Source of the DNA: an uncultured Bacteroidales bacterium
Lineage (GTDB): Bacteria; Bacteroidota; Bacteroidia; Bacteroidales; Paludibacteraceae
Direction of reading: 5' to 3'
Length of the DNA stretch: 64,000 nt
Assembly (NCBI GenBank): GCA_902780235.1
Contig: CACZEL010000011.1
Coordinates: 1-64,000, forward strand
Shown: piece after piece, positions 25,808 to 36,100 of the stretch
How the letters are laid out: each line of letters opens with the position of its first letter
Numbering within the stretch: the stretch's first letter is position 1
The notes under the pieces: generated by a model
Seen by the model: the letters and a program-made list of their open reading frames with translations, nothing else
Told to the model about the DNA's origin: nothing
The model's database searches: none
Program-made: the position numbers and the translations under genes

Positions 25808-28800
25808 TTAAAGTTGTGCACCCAATACGTCGTACTTCACACCATTCTTGATGATCACGATCTTGCCGTTCTCAATGCGCTTGTTAGCACCTTCGAGGAA
25901 TAAACCGTTCTCAATGTTGGTCGGAACTTCGTGACGACCGATTACTTGGAAGCGCTCGCTGATGCTATTCGGATCTGCGCTGAAGGTGTAGCGGCTGTCT
26001 GCTGTCATAGCAATGATATTGCCATTTGCCAAATCTTTCAGATACAGCGTTTCGCCGTTCAACCATGCGAAATGGAGTGTGTACTCGGTTGCCTCGTTGG
26101 CTTGGAAAGTCAGGATAGTACCAATCAAGTTGGTGTTTGCTACCTGAGCCAGACCGTCCTCTGCATAGATGGCGAGTTTGTTGCCTTCCATCTTGTGAGC
26201 GTTGCCGGCCTCACCTTCGATCATATAAACGAAGTCGCTAACAATGCCGTCGCTTACTACAGCTGCTACCTTATTGTTATTGTCTGCTGCTGCACGCTTC
26301 GGAGCCGCTGCCTTTGTGCTGAAGAGAGTATTATAATCAAGCTCTACAGAATACGAACTGGTGGTGTGGAGGAAGAATCCTTGCAACGGTTTGATTTCCG
26401 TAATACCGAGGTTGCTGGCGATCTCTGCTGTTGCAGCCAGATAGTAGTTGTCTGGGAGAATACCAATTGCTCCACCAAAGTCAGTCGGAGAAGCTACATA
26501 GAAATGTACTGCAGCGTCATCGTTGCCGCTTAATTGGCTATGAATACCACTTAATGCAATCGGAGCTGTCCAAGAGTTACCAAAAGCATACCATCCGTTT
26601 GCAGGCATGTTCAGCGTGATATTTTTGTTGGCTGCCAATTGACCTTTGAATTCAACTAATACGCTATCGGCACTATCATAAGCAGCACCATCTCCGTCTT
26701 TTGCAAATACGTTGTAACCAACGAAGGATTGACGGAAACCATCATTTGCAACCCAGCCTGCCATGCGATCCCAGTTAGCATAACGCATTCCTACGCCTAA
26801 ACCTGCTTCTCGGTTCTCGATCGGGAGAGCAATGAACTCGTGCAGTTCTGCCAAGGTATGACCTGCTGCTTCTTGTACACCGAAATCGAGTTTTTTCTGT
26901 GCCGTAACGAACGGTTTGTTGTTTTTCGTACAAGCCGGATCTATCAACAGAATACCGCCTTCTTTGATTAAAATTTGATCAACGGTCTCGGAACCTTTAA
27001 TACCTTCAGCGGCAATAATCAGCTTACCACCTTTTTCGATGGTAATCTTACCACCTGCGAGGGTGAGACCTAATGCTTTTACGGTCTTGCCGCTTGCAAT
27101 GGTCATATCCGTCTCAATACGAGCAGCCTCTGTGATAGTCGGACCTGTACCGTTTGACCAGCCTGTCGGAGCGTATTGATCCATGTTGTAAACGATAGAG
27201 CTCAGAACCTCAGCCTGTACGGTAATTGCCTTATCCGTATTAACGCGTACGTATACGAAATATTCGTCAGGATCGCTGGGGTCTGCCTTCGGAGCAACAG
27301 CAACATCTTTGATAAGCGAGTAGCTGAGTGTCTTTACAGTCGTTGCAGAAGAACCGCTATAACTTTGGGTCGGCTCGCCAAGCGCACAAGCAGCAGCGAT
27401 GTCAACATTCAGATTAACAGTCTCACTTGCGGTCATGGTCATACGAATATCAGCCTTAGCATTCTTTGCAGCAGTAATATTAACTTTATACCACTTGGTG
27501 GAGTTAGCTGCTTGCGGCTGTTCAACAATACCAGGAGCGGCTGGAATATTCAGCTCAATTGCTTGTGCCGGAACGCACGGATTCTCAAGCGTGAGGATCT
27601 CATCCAAACTGAATTGAACACCAGCTTTACCGCCGAGTACCAATACATAAACGTAATCACCACTCTCAAGATTGCTCAATACTGTTTTGTCAATTGTCTT
27701 GGAGATGGTAGTGTTGATGGTAGAGGTACGAGAGATGGCGCTATTTACTTCACCACTTGCGTTCTTTGCTACTTTACCTGTCAGTGTTACGGGGTTAGCT
27801 GTAGTATTGTTAGCATTGAACTCTACTTTGTAATACTGATTGTCATCACCATGTCCGGTAGCAACTAAATCGTTGTATTCGATCTTGAGTACAACAGAGT
27901 CTGCTTCGTAACCATTAGCAACGGTCGGAAGAGTACCGAAATCATATACTTCACCCTTCTCAATCTCAATAGCATGCTCAGTGTTGAACAACGGTTGATC
28001 TGGAACAATCGGAGCTACCTGTACTGCATAGACATGCAGCGGTTGATCTGCTTTCAAACGGATATACATGCTATCCGGCATCATGTCCAGCATAGCCTTA
28101 TCCAAAGTCTTTTTCATCGTTTGACCTGCACCTACAGCCTTGCTCTGCTCTTGGATACTCGTGGCCGGACAATCATATGCCAAACCACCGTAGATAGTTG
28201 TCGGAGCTGTTCCCTCGTTCTTAACACAAATCTCGAAGGTGTAACCCGGTTCCAATTTGTTGAAGATACTGTCAATATAAATCCAGGTCTCTTTGTTCTT
28301 TTGAATCTCGTTACCTGCTGCAGGAGATGCCATTCCAAATCCGGTCCAGTCAAATTTAACAGGAACGAACGGAGTAGAATTAGACGGAGCGTCTTCTACA
28401 ACTACCTCAATCTTTTCAGCTTGTTCAATAGGAATGGTTACGTCCATTACGATGAACATGTAAACGTACTGAATACCCATACGTACAAGCATACCAGCAC
28501 CAATGTTCATGGTCTTGAACTCACCCGGGCCTAATGCAAAGTGACGGCTAGTCTCGTTGTCACCAATGTAAGCGGTTACGTCAACGTTTGCTTTCTCATC
28601 CAAGGGGTTAGCTACCAAGATGTTGGCATCAGCATTACCTTCAGCGGATTTACCGGTAGCGGGATCGAATTTACCAAACAGATCCACTTTGTACCATTTT
28701 CCTACACCTGCATCAGAGGTGACTTTGATACCTTCGCCCCATGCATAAGGAATAGCTTGAGCTTTTGTTGCTCCAGTTTCACCTTCAGCAAACATGCTTG

Positions 28801-28843
28801 CGCTCAGCAAAGCAGCGAAGAAGAAGAGAAAAAATCTTTTCAT
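25808..28843 (-). CDS. Large secreted beta-rich protein (1,011 aa) with short C-terminal motif
   Basis: A signal peptide (MKRFFLFFFAALLSASMFAE) is followed by three similar beta-sandwich segments, seen in repeats of the type W[IY]K[VI]D...NAKADI and DSVYIRLKADQPLHVYAVQ (about residues 45-150, 160-280, 290-420, 430-560). The rest is a region like the pre-sorting segments of other Bacteroidales surface proteins. It ends KIVIIKNGVKYDVLGAQL, the shared C-terminal motif. It is the first gene of a three-gene operon with a consensus promoter at 28,919. Secretion by the type IX system is inferred from the motif and from porQ in the window. Function is not known. Confidence 0.8.
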   Translation of the reverse strand: MKRFFLFFFAALLSASMFAEGETGATKAQAIPYAWGEGIKVTSDAGVGKWYKVDLFGKFDPATGKSAEGNADANILVANPLDEKANVDVTAYIGDNETSRHFALGPGEFKTMNIGAGMLVRMGIQYVYMFIVMDVTIPIEQAEKIEVVVEDAPSNSTPFVPVKFDWTGFGMASPAAGNEIQKNKETWIYIDSIFNKLEPGYTFEICVKNEGTAPTTIYGGLAYDCPATSIQEQSKAVGAGQTMKKTLDKAMLDMMPDSMYIRLKADQPLHVYAVQVAPIVPDQPLFNTEHAIEIEKGEVYDFGTLPTVANGYEADSVVLKIEYNDLVATGHGDDNQYYKVEFNANNTTANPVTLTGKVAKNASGEVNSAISRTSTINTTISKTIDKTVLSNLESGDYVYVLVLGGKAGVQFSLDEILTLENPCVPAQAIELNIPAAPGIVEQPQAANSTKWYKVNITAAKNAKADIRMTMTASETVNLNVDIAAACALGEPTQSYSGSSATTVKTLSYSLIKDVAVAPKADPSDPDEYFVYVRVNTDKAITVQAEVLSSIVYNMDQYAPTGWSNGTGPTITEAARIETDMTIASGKTVKALGLTLAGGKITIEKGGKLIIAAEGIKGSETVDQILIKEGGILLIDPACTKNNKPFVTAQKKLDFGVQEAAGHTLAELHEFIALPIENREAGLGVGMRYANWDRMAGWVANDGFRQSFVGYNVFAKDGDGAAYDSADSVLVEFKGQLAANKNITLNMPANGWYAFGNSWTAPIALSGIHSQLSGNDDAAVHFYVASPTDFGGAIGILPDNYYLAATAEIASNLGITEIKPLQGFFLHTTSSYSVELDYNTLFSTKAAAPKRAAADNNNKVAAVVSDGIVSDFVYMIEGEAGNAHKMEGNKLAIYAEDGLAQVANTNLIGTILTFQANEATEYTLHFAWLNGETLYLKDLANGNIIAMTADSRYTFSADPNSISERFQVIGRHEVPTNIENGLFLEGANKRIENGKIVIIKNGVKYDVLGAQL

Positions 28844-28918
28844 ACTTTTTGATTGTTTATTAATAATTTATTTAGTTATTTTCGTACCAAGTATGTATGT
28901 TTACATACAAAATCGCGG

Positions 28919-28950
28919 CAAAGATACTGCTTTTTTTTGAAATACGCAAA
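28919..28950 (-). promoter_or_regulatory. Bacteroidetes-type promoter of the 1,011-aa protein operon
   Basis: TATCTTTG (28,919-28,926) and TTTG (28,947-28,950) on the minus strand, spacer 20; divergent from the tamB promoter. Confidence 0.8.
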
Positions 28951-28976
28951 TTTTTTTGTGATTTTTTCGTATTTTT

Positions 28977-29007
28977 TTTGATATTCTAAAAAATTTTAGT
29001 ACCTTTG
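28977..29007 (+). promoter_or_regulatory. Bacteroidetes-type promoter of tamB
   Basis: TTTG (28,977-28,980), 19 nt, TACCTTTG (29,000-29,007). Confidence 0.8.
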
Positions 29008-29029
29008 CAGCGTGGAATAGTGCGCGCAT

Positions 29030-32000
29030 ATGAAAAGAGTGCTCTACATAGCAGGTGTCTTGCTGGTCGGCTTATTGCTGGTCGGCGGCATGTTAGTGGC
29101 AACGCTTACGAGCGATAAAGTGGAGACGGCTGCCGTTCAATTGGCAACCGCTGAACTGTCGCACGCGCTCGGTACGCACGCTTCGGTGGGTGCGGTCGAA
29201 TATGATTTCCCTGCGCGTCTGACCATACGCGATATTTATATCGAAGACCAGCAACAGGATACCTTGGCGTATATCGGTATGCTCTCGGCACGTTTCAGCC
29301 CTTTGGCATTAGGACATAATGAGATCCGTTTCTCCCATGTGCGCCTCCAAGATGTCGTAGCCGACGTTCACCGTCTGCCGGATAGCATGTGGAACTATCA
29401 GTTCCTTGCCGACGCTTTCCGTCAGGAGCAAAAGGAGCAGCGCGATCCTATGCGCAGCCTTATCGCGGTCAAGGATGTACAACTCGATAACATCCGTTTC
29501 CGCTACGAAGAATACGAGGCGAACCTCTCCCATGCCGAGATGGATCTGCATCAGTTGAGCGAACAAGTCCTCGATGCCGAGATCAGTAAGTTGGCGCTCC
29601 AAATCGAAAATCGAAAATCGAAAATCGACAATCGGGTAACGCCTTTCACGGTCGAAGACCTGAAAGCGCACGTCATCCTGAACGATACGCTACTCTCCGT
29701 ACCGACGCTCTCTGCCCAACTGCCGAACTCCAAACTGGACATGAGTGGAGTAGAGGTGCGGTTCCCTGCCGGCGACACGCTTTACCTCAGCCGGTCTGCG
29801 CACGATATCACCTTCGCGCTGGGTTTCAACGAGGCGCAAGTGGTGCCTTCTGACCTTGCTCTTTTTATGCCGAAGATGCAGGGACTCAACCGTCCGATCA
29901 AGCTCAGCGGAGCCCTCAACGGCACGCTTGATTCGTTGGCTTTCAATGACTTGGAGGTCCGCTATAACAACCGTCCTGTCCTTGTCGGAAACGTCACGGC
30001 GGTCGGCTTGCCCGACTTGTCCAACCCTTATATCCGGGCGAACTTAACCGATCTGCACACGAATGCTGTGCGAATACAGGATTTCCTTTCTCGTCTGAAC
30101 GGTCGTCCGATCACATTGCCGAAGGCGATCCATCGTTTGGGCGACATCCATTATCGCGGTTTGGCGCAAGGACATTTGCACGATATAACCCTGCATGGCG
30201 CTTTCCGAACGGCCCTCGGAACGATCTCTACGGATGGTTCTTTCCAATCCGATTCGCTCTTCGAGCATATGGCGTATGACGCGCGTGTCGTAGGCCGTAA
30301 TTTCCGCCTCGGACGCATGTTAGACAAGCCGCAACTCAAGACCGTCACGCTCGATGTGTCATCGAACGGTACGATCGACAACGGAGACCTTGTGGGCGAC
30401 ATCAAGGCGTACGTGCGCGAGTTTACGTATAATGATTATACGTACGCGGACCTGCATATAGACGGTCAAATACAGCCGCATCGCTATCAGGGTAGTTTCT
30501 CGATTGATGATCCGCACCTCAGCATGGCGTTTGACGGCGTGGTGAATATCCACGAACAAGATCCCGAGATGAACTTCAACCTCCGTTGTCGTCATTTCGA
30601 TACGGCGCCGCTCGTGGATGCCAAGCATTCTTCGTTACGTTCTCCGCTGGCTACATCGTTCAATCTGGCGGTGGACTTGAACGGCTCGAAGGTGGACGAG
30701 ATCTCCGGTTATCTGGTGCTCGACTCCTTGCTCTTGGCAACCGCCCAAGACTCGGCGTTCATGCAGCAACTCACTTTCCTCGTCTCGGCAGAGGAAGATA
30801 ACGCCAAAGCGCTGACTCTCAAGTCGGACTTTGTCTCCGGTCAGATGGATGGTACGTTCCGCTATGCGGATATAGCGCCTGCTTTCCAGGCGTTGATGAA
30901 TACCTACCTGCCGGCTGCCGTACCTGCGCCCAAGCAGAAATGGCAACCCGTCTCGTTCAACCTTCAGATGGACGGACATCATCTGGCGAGCATCCAACGT
31001 CTCTTCATGATGCCAGTCACCGTCTCAGACGGTGTCTCTCTCCGTGCTCAAGCCGACTTGTCGCCGTTCAACTCTCACCTTTCACCTTTCACCTTTAACC
31101 TTTCCGTTCCTTCTCTCTCTGCCGGAAAAGCGGACTTGCAGGATATCAACCTTGCCCTTCATACGCCTGACGATCAACTGGCTTTGGACTTCTCGCTCTC
31201 GGCGGACAACATGCGCACTTCGCTCGCCGCACAGGCGTTCCGCGACACTTTGTTGACCCATATCTCTTTCGCTTCGTCGGTGACCAAACCTGTAGGCGAT
31301 ATCGATGAGACCTTGTCGCTCAGGGAGCAGCAGAAGATCCTCGTCAAAGAGCAACGAGCCGGCGAGTATGGCGGTGATCTGGATTTCGTGACCCATTTTG
31401 ACCGCTATAAGAAAAAACCGCTCATCGATATCCATTGTATGCCGGGAGAGATCACGTTGCGTGACTCGCTCTATACGCTCGGGGAGAGTAGGCTGACCTA
31501 TTGCGAAGCGGATACGGTGCTTACCATCGATCATTTCCTCTTCGAGGGTGCGGGACAGCATCTTTACGCCAACGGTATCGGTTCGTCTCGCGCCTCGGAC
31601 ACGCTGGCTATTGACCTCAAGAAACTCGATGCTTCGTATATCGTGCCTTTCCTCTTGCCGCAACGAACGATCATGTTCAACGGTTTGCTTACCGGTCGCG
31701 CGGGCGTCTCGTCGCTCTTTAAGAAACCCACCGTCGATACGCAGATTCATATCGACTCGATGGGGCTGAATAACTGCCTCTTCGGTGATGCCGAGGTGGA
31801 TTTGCATATCAAAGACTCCCTCGCCTTCCATGCTGATGTCTATCGCTATCTAACGACCAATGACCAATCACTAACGACCAACGACCAATCCCCCATGGTC
31901 GCTCTCGATGGTTCGGCTCAATTCACCGGCCGAGGCGACTGGCGCTTGGATATGATGGCGGACTCTGTGCCGTTGGATTTTGTGAACCATTGGACCTATA

Positions 32001-33508
32001 CCGTTCTCAATGATCTGGACGGTTTCGGTTCAGGCCATATCGTTGTAGGCGGTTGGAAGGACTTCACCTATGTGCTCCTTCGTGCGCAGGCGCAAAATGC
32101 GCATCTCACCCTTCCGTGGACCGGTGCGCGTTATACCATTCCTGCAGACACGATCGTCATGGACACCACCTCCATCCAATTCCCCAACGTGCATGCCTAT
32201 GACCGCGAAGGCAACCCTGTGCTGGTGAACGGCGCGGTCTATCATCAGATGTTCGAGGATTTCGTGCTCGACCTGCACGTCGATGCAGACGACGCACTTG
32301 TCTTCGATACGGATAAGTCCGGCGAGATGCTGCGAGGCGAAGTGTATGCCACCGGTCATGTGGATGTCACAGGCCATGAGTCGGACATCCTTGTCTCGGC
32401 GAATGCCCGTACCTCGCGTAACAGCCGTTTCCGCCTCTCGCTCGACACCTCTTCTTCGGCGTACGAGTCGTCCTTCGTCCATTTCCTGACGGCGGGTGAC
32501 ACCGCGATCCATGTGGAACTCGAAGATACGACACATCATACCATCGAGACCTTGCGTCCGGAACGTTGTATGGTCAAACTGAATATCGACATCAACCCCC
32601 AACTGCTCTTCCAACTCGTGCTCGGCGAACGCAACGGCGACATGATCGAGGGTAGGGGAACGGGTGCCCTCAGCCTGACGTACGACACCTATACGAACGA
32701 TGTCTCCCTCTTGGGAACGTATGATATTGAGCAAGGCAAACTGGATTATACGGTTGCGAATGTGATCCGTAAGAACTTCACCGTCGGAAGCGGTTCAAAG
32801 ATCGTCTTCTCCGGTGACCCGGAGAACCCGCAACTGGATGTCATCGCCAAATACAAGGTGGTGGCGAACCTCAAGGACCTCCTTGGCAGCGAAACGGAAC
32901 AGTTGGGTACGTCACGCAATAACATCCCTGTGCTCACCTGTATCCACATGACCGGTACGCTCAATAACCCGATTCTCTCGTTCGCGCTCGAGTTCCCGCA
33001 GTCTGATCAGGCGATCCAGCAGCAGGTACAGCAGATCATCAACACGGACGAGATGCTGATGCGTCAGGTCATTTATCTGCTTGTCTTCGGTCGGTTCTTC
33101 ACGCCCGAATACATGTCCAATGCTTCGTACGCAACGCTCAACTCGACCTATTCGCTGCTCTCTTCGACGGTCTCCAGCCAGATCAACGCTTGGCTCTCAC
33201 GACTGACAAACATGCTCACGCTCGGCGTTGCTATCCGCGCGGACGGAGACGGCGAGAACTCTAGCCAGGAGTACGAGGCGCAGTTCCAACTGCAGCCGGT
33301 GGATCGGCTGGTCATCAACGGTAATGTGGGTTATCGGTATAACGACATCTCCAACCAGCCTTTCTTTGGTGACCTCGATGTCGAAGTGTTGCTCACCGAG
33401 GATGGTCAACTTCGCCTCAAGGGCTACACCCACATGGTTGATAAATACTCCCTCCGCCAAGCTACCACCATCCAAGGCGTCGGCCTTGTCTGGAAAATAG
33501 ACTTCTAA
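29030..33508 (+). CDS. tamB: Translocation/assembly module TamB
   Basis: TamB is an inner-membrane anchored periplasmic bridge protein of the AsmA-like superfamily, linked to outer-membrane protein insertion and lipid transport. The 1,492-aa product has an N-terminal membrane helix (MKRVLYIAGVLLVGLLLVGG), a long region of repeating beta strands forming a groove, and the C-terminal DUF490 domain (about 1130-1492, with GRGTGALSLTYDTYTNDVSLLGTY and IVFSGDPENPQLDVIAKYKV). Length fits Bacteroidetes TamB. Its coding sequence contains three heptamer arrays (29,601, 31,075, 31,851) that are unlike the surrounding sequence. A bidirectional terminator follows. Confidence 0.92.
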   Translation: MKRVLYIAGVLLVGLLLVGGMLVATLTSDKVETAAVQLATAELSHALGTHASVGAVEYDFPARLTIRDIYIEDQQQDTLAYIGMLSARFSPLALGHNEIRFSHVRLQDVVADVHRLPDSMWNYQFLADAFRQEQKEQRDPMRSLIAVKDVQLDNIRFRYEEYEANLSHAEMDLHQLSEQVLDAEISKLALQIENRKSKIDNRVTPFTVEDLKAHVILNDTLLSVPTLSAQLPNSKLDMSGVEVRFPAGDTLYLSRSAHDITFALGFNEAQVVPSDLALFMPKMQGLNRPIKLSGALNGTLDSLAFNDLEVRYNNRPVLVGNVTAVGLPDLSNPYIRANLTDLHTNAVRIQDFLSRLNGRPITLPKAIHRLGDIHYRGLAQGHLHDITLHGAFRTALGTISTDGSFQSDSLFEHMAYDARVVGRNFRLGRMLDKPQLKTVTLDVSSNGTIDNGDLVGDIKAYVREFTYNDYTYADLHIDGQIQPHRYQGSFSIDDPHLSMAFDGVVNIHEQDPEMNFNLRCRHFDTAPLVDAKHSSLRSPLATSFNLAVDLNGSKVDEISGYLVLDSLLLATAQDSAFMQQLTFLVSAEEDNAKALTLKSDFVSGQMDGTFRYADIAPAFQALMNTYLPAAVPAPKQKWQPVSFNLQMDGHHLASIQRLFMMPVTVSDGVSLRAQADLSPFNSHLSPFTFNLSVPSLSAGKADLQDINLALHTPDDQLALDFSLSADNMRTSLAAQAFRDTLLTHISFASSVTKPVGDIDETLSLREQQKILVKEQRAGEYGGDLDFVTHFDRYKKKPLIDIHCMPGEITLRDSLYTLGESRLTYCEADTVLTIDHFLFEGAGQHLYANGIGSSRASDTLAIDLKKLDASYIVPFLLPQRTIMFNGLLTGRAGVSSLFKKPTVDTQIHIDSMGLNNCLFGDAEVDLHIKDSLAFHADVYRYLTTNDQSLTTNDQSPMVALDGSAQFTGRGDWRLDMMADSVPLDFVNHWTYTVLNDLDGFGSGHIVVGGWKDFTYVLLRAQAQNAHLTLPWTGARYTIPADTIVMDTTSIQFPNVHAYDREGNPVLVNGAVYHQMFEDFVLDLHVDADDALVFDTDKSGEMLRGEVYATGHVDVTGHESDILVSANARTSRNSRFRLSLDTSSSAYESSFVHFLTAGDTAIHVELEDTTHHTIETLRPERCMVKLNIDINPQLLFQLVLGERNGDMIEGRGTGALSLTYDTYTNDVSLLGTYDIEQGKLDYTVANVIRKNFTVGSGSKIVFSGDPENPQLDVIAKYKVVANLKDLLGSETEQLGTSRNNIPVLTCIHMTGTLNNPILSFALEFPQSDQAIQQQVQQIINTDEMLMRQVIYLLVFGRFFTPEYMSNASYATLNSTYSLLSSTVSSQINAWLSRLTNMLTLGVAIRADGDGENSSQEYEAQFQLQPVDRLVINGNVGYRYNDISNQPFFGDLDVEVLLTEDGQLRLKGYTHMVDKYSLRQATTIQGVGLVWKIDF
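29601..29635. repeat. Degenerate heptamer array inside tamB (AAATCGA-type)
   Basis: Five 7-nt units: AAATCGA four times, then CAATCGG. The period is not a multiple of three, so the protein reads a different residue in each unit (QIENRKSKIDNR). Confidence 0.8.
31075..31105. repeat. Degenerate heptamer array inside tamB (TCACCTT-type)
   Basis: Units TCACCTT three times, TAACCTT, then TCC. The same unit family occurs 21 kb away in the gene at 52,058. Confidence 0.8.
31851..31892. repeat. Degenerate heptamer array inside tamB (TAACGAC-type)
   Basis: Six 7-nt units: TAACGAC, CAATGAC, CAATCAC, TAACGAC, CAACGAC, CAATCCC. The protein reads LTTNDQSLTTNDQSP. Confidence 0.8.
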
Positions 33509-33510
33509 AA

Positions 33511-33541
33511 AAAACATCCTCGCGATTAACGAGGATGTTTT
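33511..33541. terminator. Bidirectional terminator between tamB and pnp
   Basis: Stem AAAACATCCTCG / CGAGGATGTTTT (12 bp, 7-nt loop) with A-run before and T-run after; it serves tamB and possibly the convergent pnp. Confidence 0.85.
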
Positions 33542-33569
33542 TACTTTAGCTCTTGTCTCTTAGCTTTTT

Positions 33570-33597
33570 GCTAATAGCTAACGGCTAACAGCCAATG
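33570..33597. repeat. Degenerate heptamer array (GCTAACA-type)
   Basis: Units GCTAATA, GCTAACG, GCTAACA, GCCAATG, three bases before the pnp stop codon. The same unit family appears in the porQ signal-peptide region at 57,673. Confidence 0.8.
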
Positions 33598-33600
33598 TTA

Positions 33601-35859
33601 TCAATGCTTCTCGGGCCGTGGACCTCTGCGTTCCGGACGCGGACCTCTATCGAGGCGTGCACCATCACGGTCGCCACGCGGACCACGCTCACGCTTCTCC
33701 GGCTCAACGTATCCTTCCGGTTTCTCCTTCAGGGCCTTTGCGCTCAGGCGGAACTTACCGGTCTTCGGGTCGATCTCCAGCAGTTTGATGCGGATATGGT
33801 CGCCTTCCTTGATGCCGGTCTCTTCCATTGTCTCGTAGCGCTTCCAGTCGATCTCGCTGATGTGCAGCAAGCCTTCCTTACCCGGCATGAACTCCACGAA
33901 GCAACCGTACGGCATCAGACTCTTAACAACCGAGTCATACTCCTCACCTACTTCAGGCAGAGCCACGATGGCTTTGATCTTCGCGATCGCTGCCTGCATC
34001 TGCTCGCCGTTGTTGGAAGCAACCTCTACCTTACCGCCCTTCTCGTCTTCGTCGATCGAGATGACAGCGCCGGTCTCAGCCTGGATTCCTTGGATGATCT
34101 TACCGCCCGGGCCAATGACAGCACCGATCATATCTTTCGGGATATAGAACGATACGATACGCGGAGCGTGCGGCTTGAGGTCTGCACGCGGTTCAGGCAT
34201 GCACTCGAGGATCTTACCGAGGATGTACATACGTGCCTCGTGAGCCTGTGCGAGTGCGTTCTCAAGGATCTCGTAGGAAAGACCATCTACCTTGATATCC
34301 ATCTGGCAAGCCGTCAGACCGTCTTTCGTACCGGTCGTCTTGAAGTCCATATCGCCGAGGTGGTCCTCGTCGCCAAGGATATCGCTCAAGATCGCGTAGT
34401 TCTTACCTTGGTTCTCCGAGATAAGTCCCATGGCTATACCCGAAACCGGTTTCTTCATCGGAACACCTGCGTCCATCAATGCCAGCGTACCGGCACAAAC
34501 GGTTGCCATACTGGAGGAACCGTTGGACTCGAGGATATCGGAAACAACACGTACGGTATAAGGGAAGTCCTCAGGAATCATGTTCTTTAGTGCGCGGCAA
34601 GCGAGGTTACCGTGACCGATCTCACGACGACCTACACCGCGAGCGGCTTTCGCCTCACCGGTCGAGAACGGCGGGAAATTATAATGCAGCAGGAATTTGT
34701 CTGTACCTTGAATCAAAGCCTCATCAACGATCTTCTCATCGCGACTCGTACCGAGCGTAACGGTACTCAAACTCTGTGTCTCACCACGGGTGAAGATACT
34801 CGATCCGTGAGGGCCGGGCAGGTAACCTACCTCGCACCAGATCGGACGGATCTCCGTCGTCTTCCGGCCATCCAGACGCTTGCCCTCATCAAGCACAGCG
34901 CGGCGCATAGCCTCTTTCTCTACATCGTGATAGTAACGGTCAACGAGCGCTGCTACCTCATCAATATCTACACCAAGCGCCTCTGCGCGTTGAGCCATAT
35001 ACTCTGCTTTCTCCTCTTTGAAATCCTCACGGATCTGGCTGAACATCTCCTCGCGGTGATGTTTGTCGGTGTCGGCAGAAGTAGCCTGTGCATAAGCACG
35101 AGCGTAGCTATAATCGTGAACAGCCTGCTTCAACTCCTCATCATTCACCTCATGGCAGTACTCACGCTTCGTCTCCTTGCCGTAAGCCTTCATCATCTCG
35201 TCAATTGCCAGACACTGCGGCTTGATGGCCTCGTGTGCAGCTTTGATAGCCTCAAGCATCACTGCTTCCGGCACCTCTTTCATCTCGCCTTCCACCATCA
35301 TGATGTTATCGTACGTAGCGGCAACCATCAACTCGAGGTCTGCGTGCTCGCATTGCTCGAAGGTCGGGTTGATAACCATCTTACCGTCCACACGTGCTAC
35401 GCGTACTTCGCTCACCGGACCCTCGAACGGGATATCCGAACAAGCCAAAGCGGCACCTGCAGCCAGACCGGCAATGCTCTCCGGCATGTCGATGCCGTCA
35501 GCCGAATACATGGTTACGTTTACAAAAGTCTCTGCGTGATAGTTAGAAGGGAAGAGGGGACGAAGGGCGCGGTCGATCAGACGTGCAATCAGGATCTCAT
35601 AATCCGAAGCCTTGCCTTCGCGGCGGGTGAAACCACCCGGGAAGCGTCCTGCGGACGCAAATTTCTCTTTGTACTCAACAGTGAGGGGCATAAAATCCGT
35701 TCCCGGCACTGCATCTTTGGCGGAGCAGACAGTGGCTAAGATCATCGTGTTGCCAAGCGTTGCCATCACGGCGCCATCTGCTTGTTTGGCCAACTTACCT
35801 GTCTCCAGTTTGATCACTCGTCCATCGGGGAGAGCAATCTCTTTTGTAACAATATTCAT
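33601..35859 (-). CDS. pnp: Polyribonucleotide nucleotidyltransferase (PNPase)
   Basis: PNPase degrades RNA 3' to 5' by phosphorolysis. The 752-aa product has two RNase PH domains (about 1-230 and 315-550; [43 protein letters not shown]), a KH domain ([17 protein letters not shown] near 585) and an S1 domain ([23 protein letters not shown]). It ends with a basic, Arg/Gly/Pro-rich tail of about 40 residues, probably extra RNA binding. It is monocistronic with its own promoter. Confidence 0.98.
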   Translation of the reverse strand: MNIVTKEIALPDGRVIKLETGKLAKQADGAVMATLGNTMILATVCSAKDAVPGTDFMPLTVEYKEKFASAGRFPGGFTRREGKASDYEILIARLIDRALRPLFPSNYHAETFVNVTMYSADGIDMPESIAGLAAGAALACSDIPFEGPVSEVRVARVDGKMVINPTFEQCEHADLELMVAATYDNIMMVEGEMKEVPEAVMLEAIKAAHEAIKPQCLAIDEMMKAYGKETKREYCHEVNDEELKQAVHDYSYARAYAQATSADTDKHHREEMFSQIREDFKEEKAEYMAQRAEALGVDIDEVAALVDRYYHDVEKEAMRRAVLDEGKRLDGRKTTEIRPIWCEVGYLPGPHGSSIFTRGETQSLSTVTLGTSRDEKIVDEALIQGTDKFLLHYNFPPFSTGEAKAARGVGRREIGHGNLACRALKNMIPEDFPYTVRVVSDILESNGSSSMATVCAGTLALMDAGVPMKKPVSGIAMGLISENQGKNYAILSDILGDEDHLGDMDFKTTGTKDGLTACQMDIKVDGLSYEILENALAQAHEARMYILGKILECMPEPRADLKPHAPRIVSFYIPKDMIGAVIGPGGKIIQGIQAETGAVISIDEDEKGGKVEVASNNGEQMQAAIAKIKAIVALPEVGEEYDSVVKSLMPYGCFVEFMPGKEGLLHISEIDWKRYETMEETGIKEGDHIRIKLLEIDPKTGKFRLSAKALKEKPEGYVEPEKRERGPRGDRDGARLDRGPRPERRGPRPEKH

Positions 35860-35933
35860 CTTTTTTCGTCAATTTTGGTTGCCGTTTGCAACCGTTATAT
35901 ATGTTGTAAATGTAATAATCCACAAAAATCGTG

Positions 35934-35965
35934 CAAATTTACTACAAAAAAATGAAATGACCAAA
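35934..35965 (-). promoter_or_regulatory. Bacteroidetes-type promoter of pnp
   Basis: TAAATTTG (35,934-35,941) and TTTG (35,962-35,965) on the minus strand, spacer 20. The rest of 35,860-36,100 is A/T-rich and shows no gene. Confidence 0.8.
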
Positions 35966-36100
35966 AAATTTAGCATAAATCTTTTAAATATTTATATTTA
36001 TAAGGATTTTGATATAATTTTGTGGGTGTTTGCACAATTGGGCGGACGTAAATTTAATTATTCAAATTCAATAATTCGTTTTAAATAATTATGTATATGG

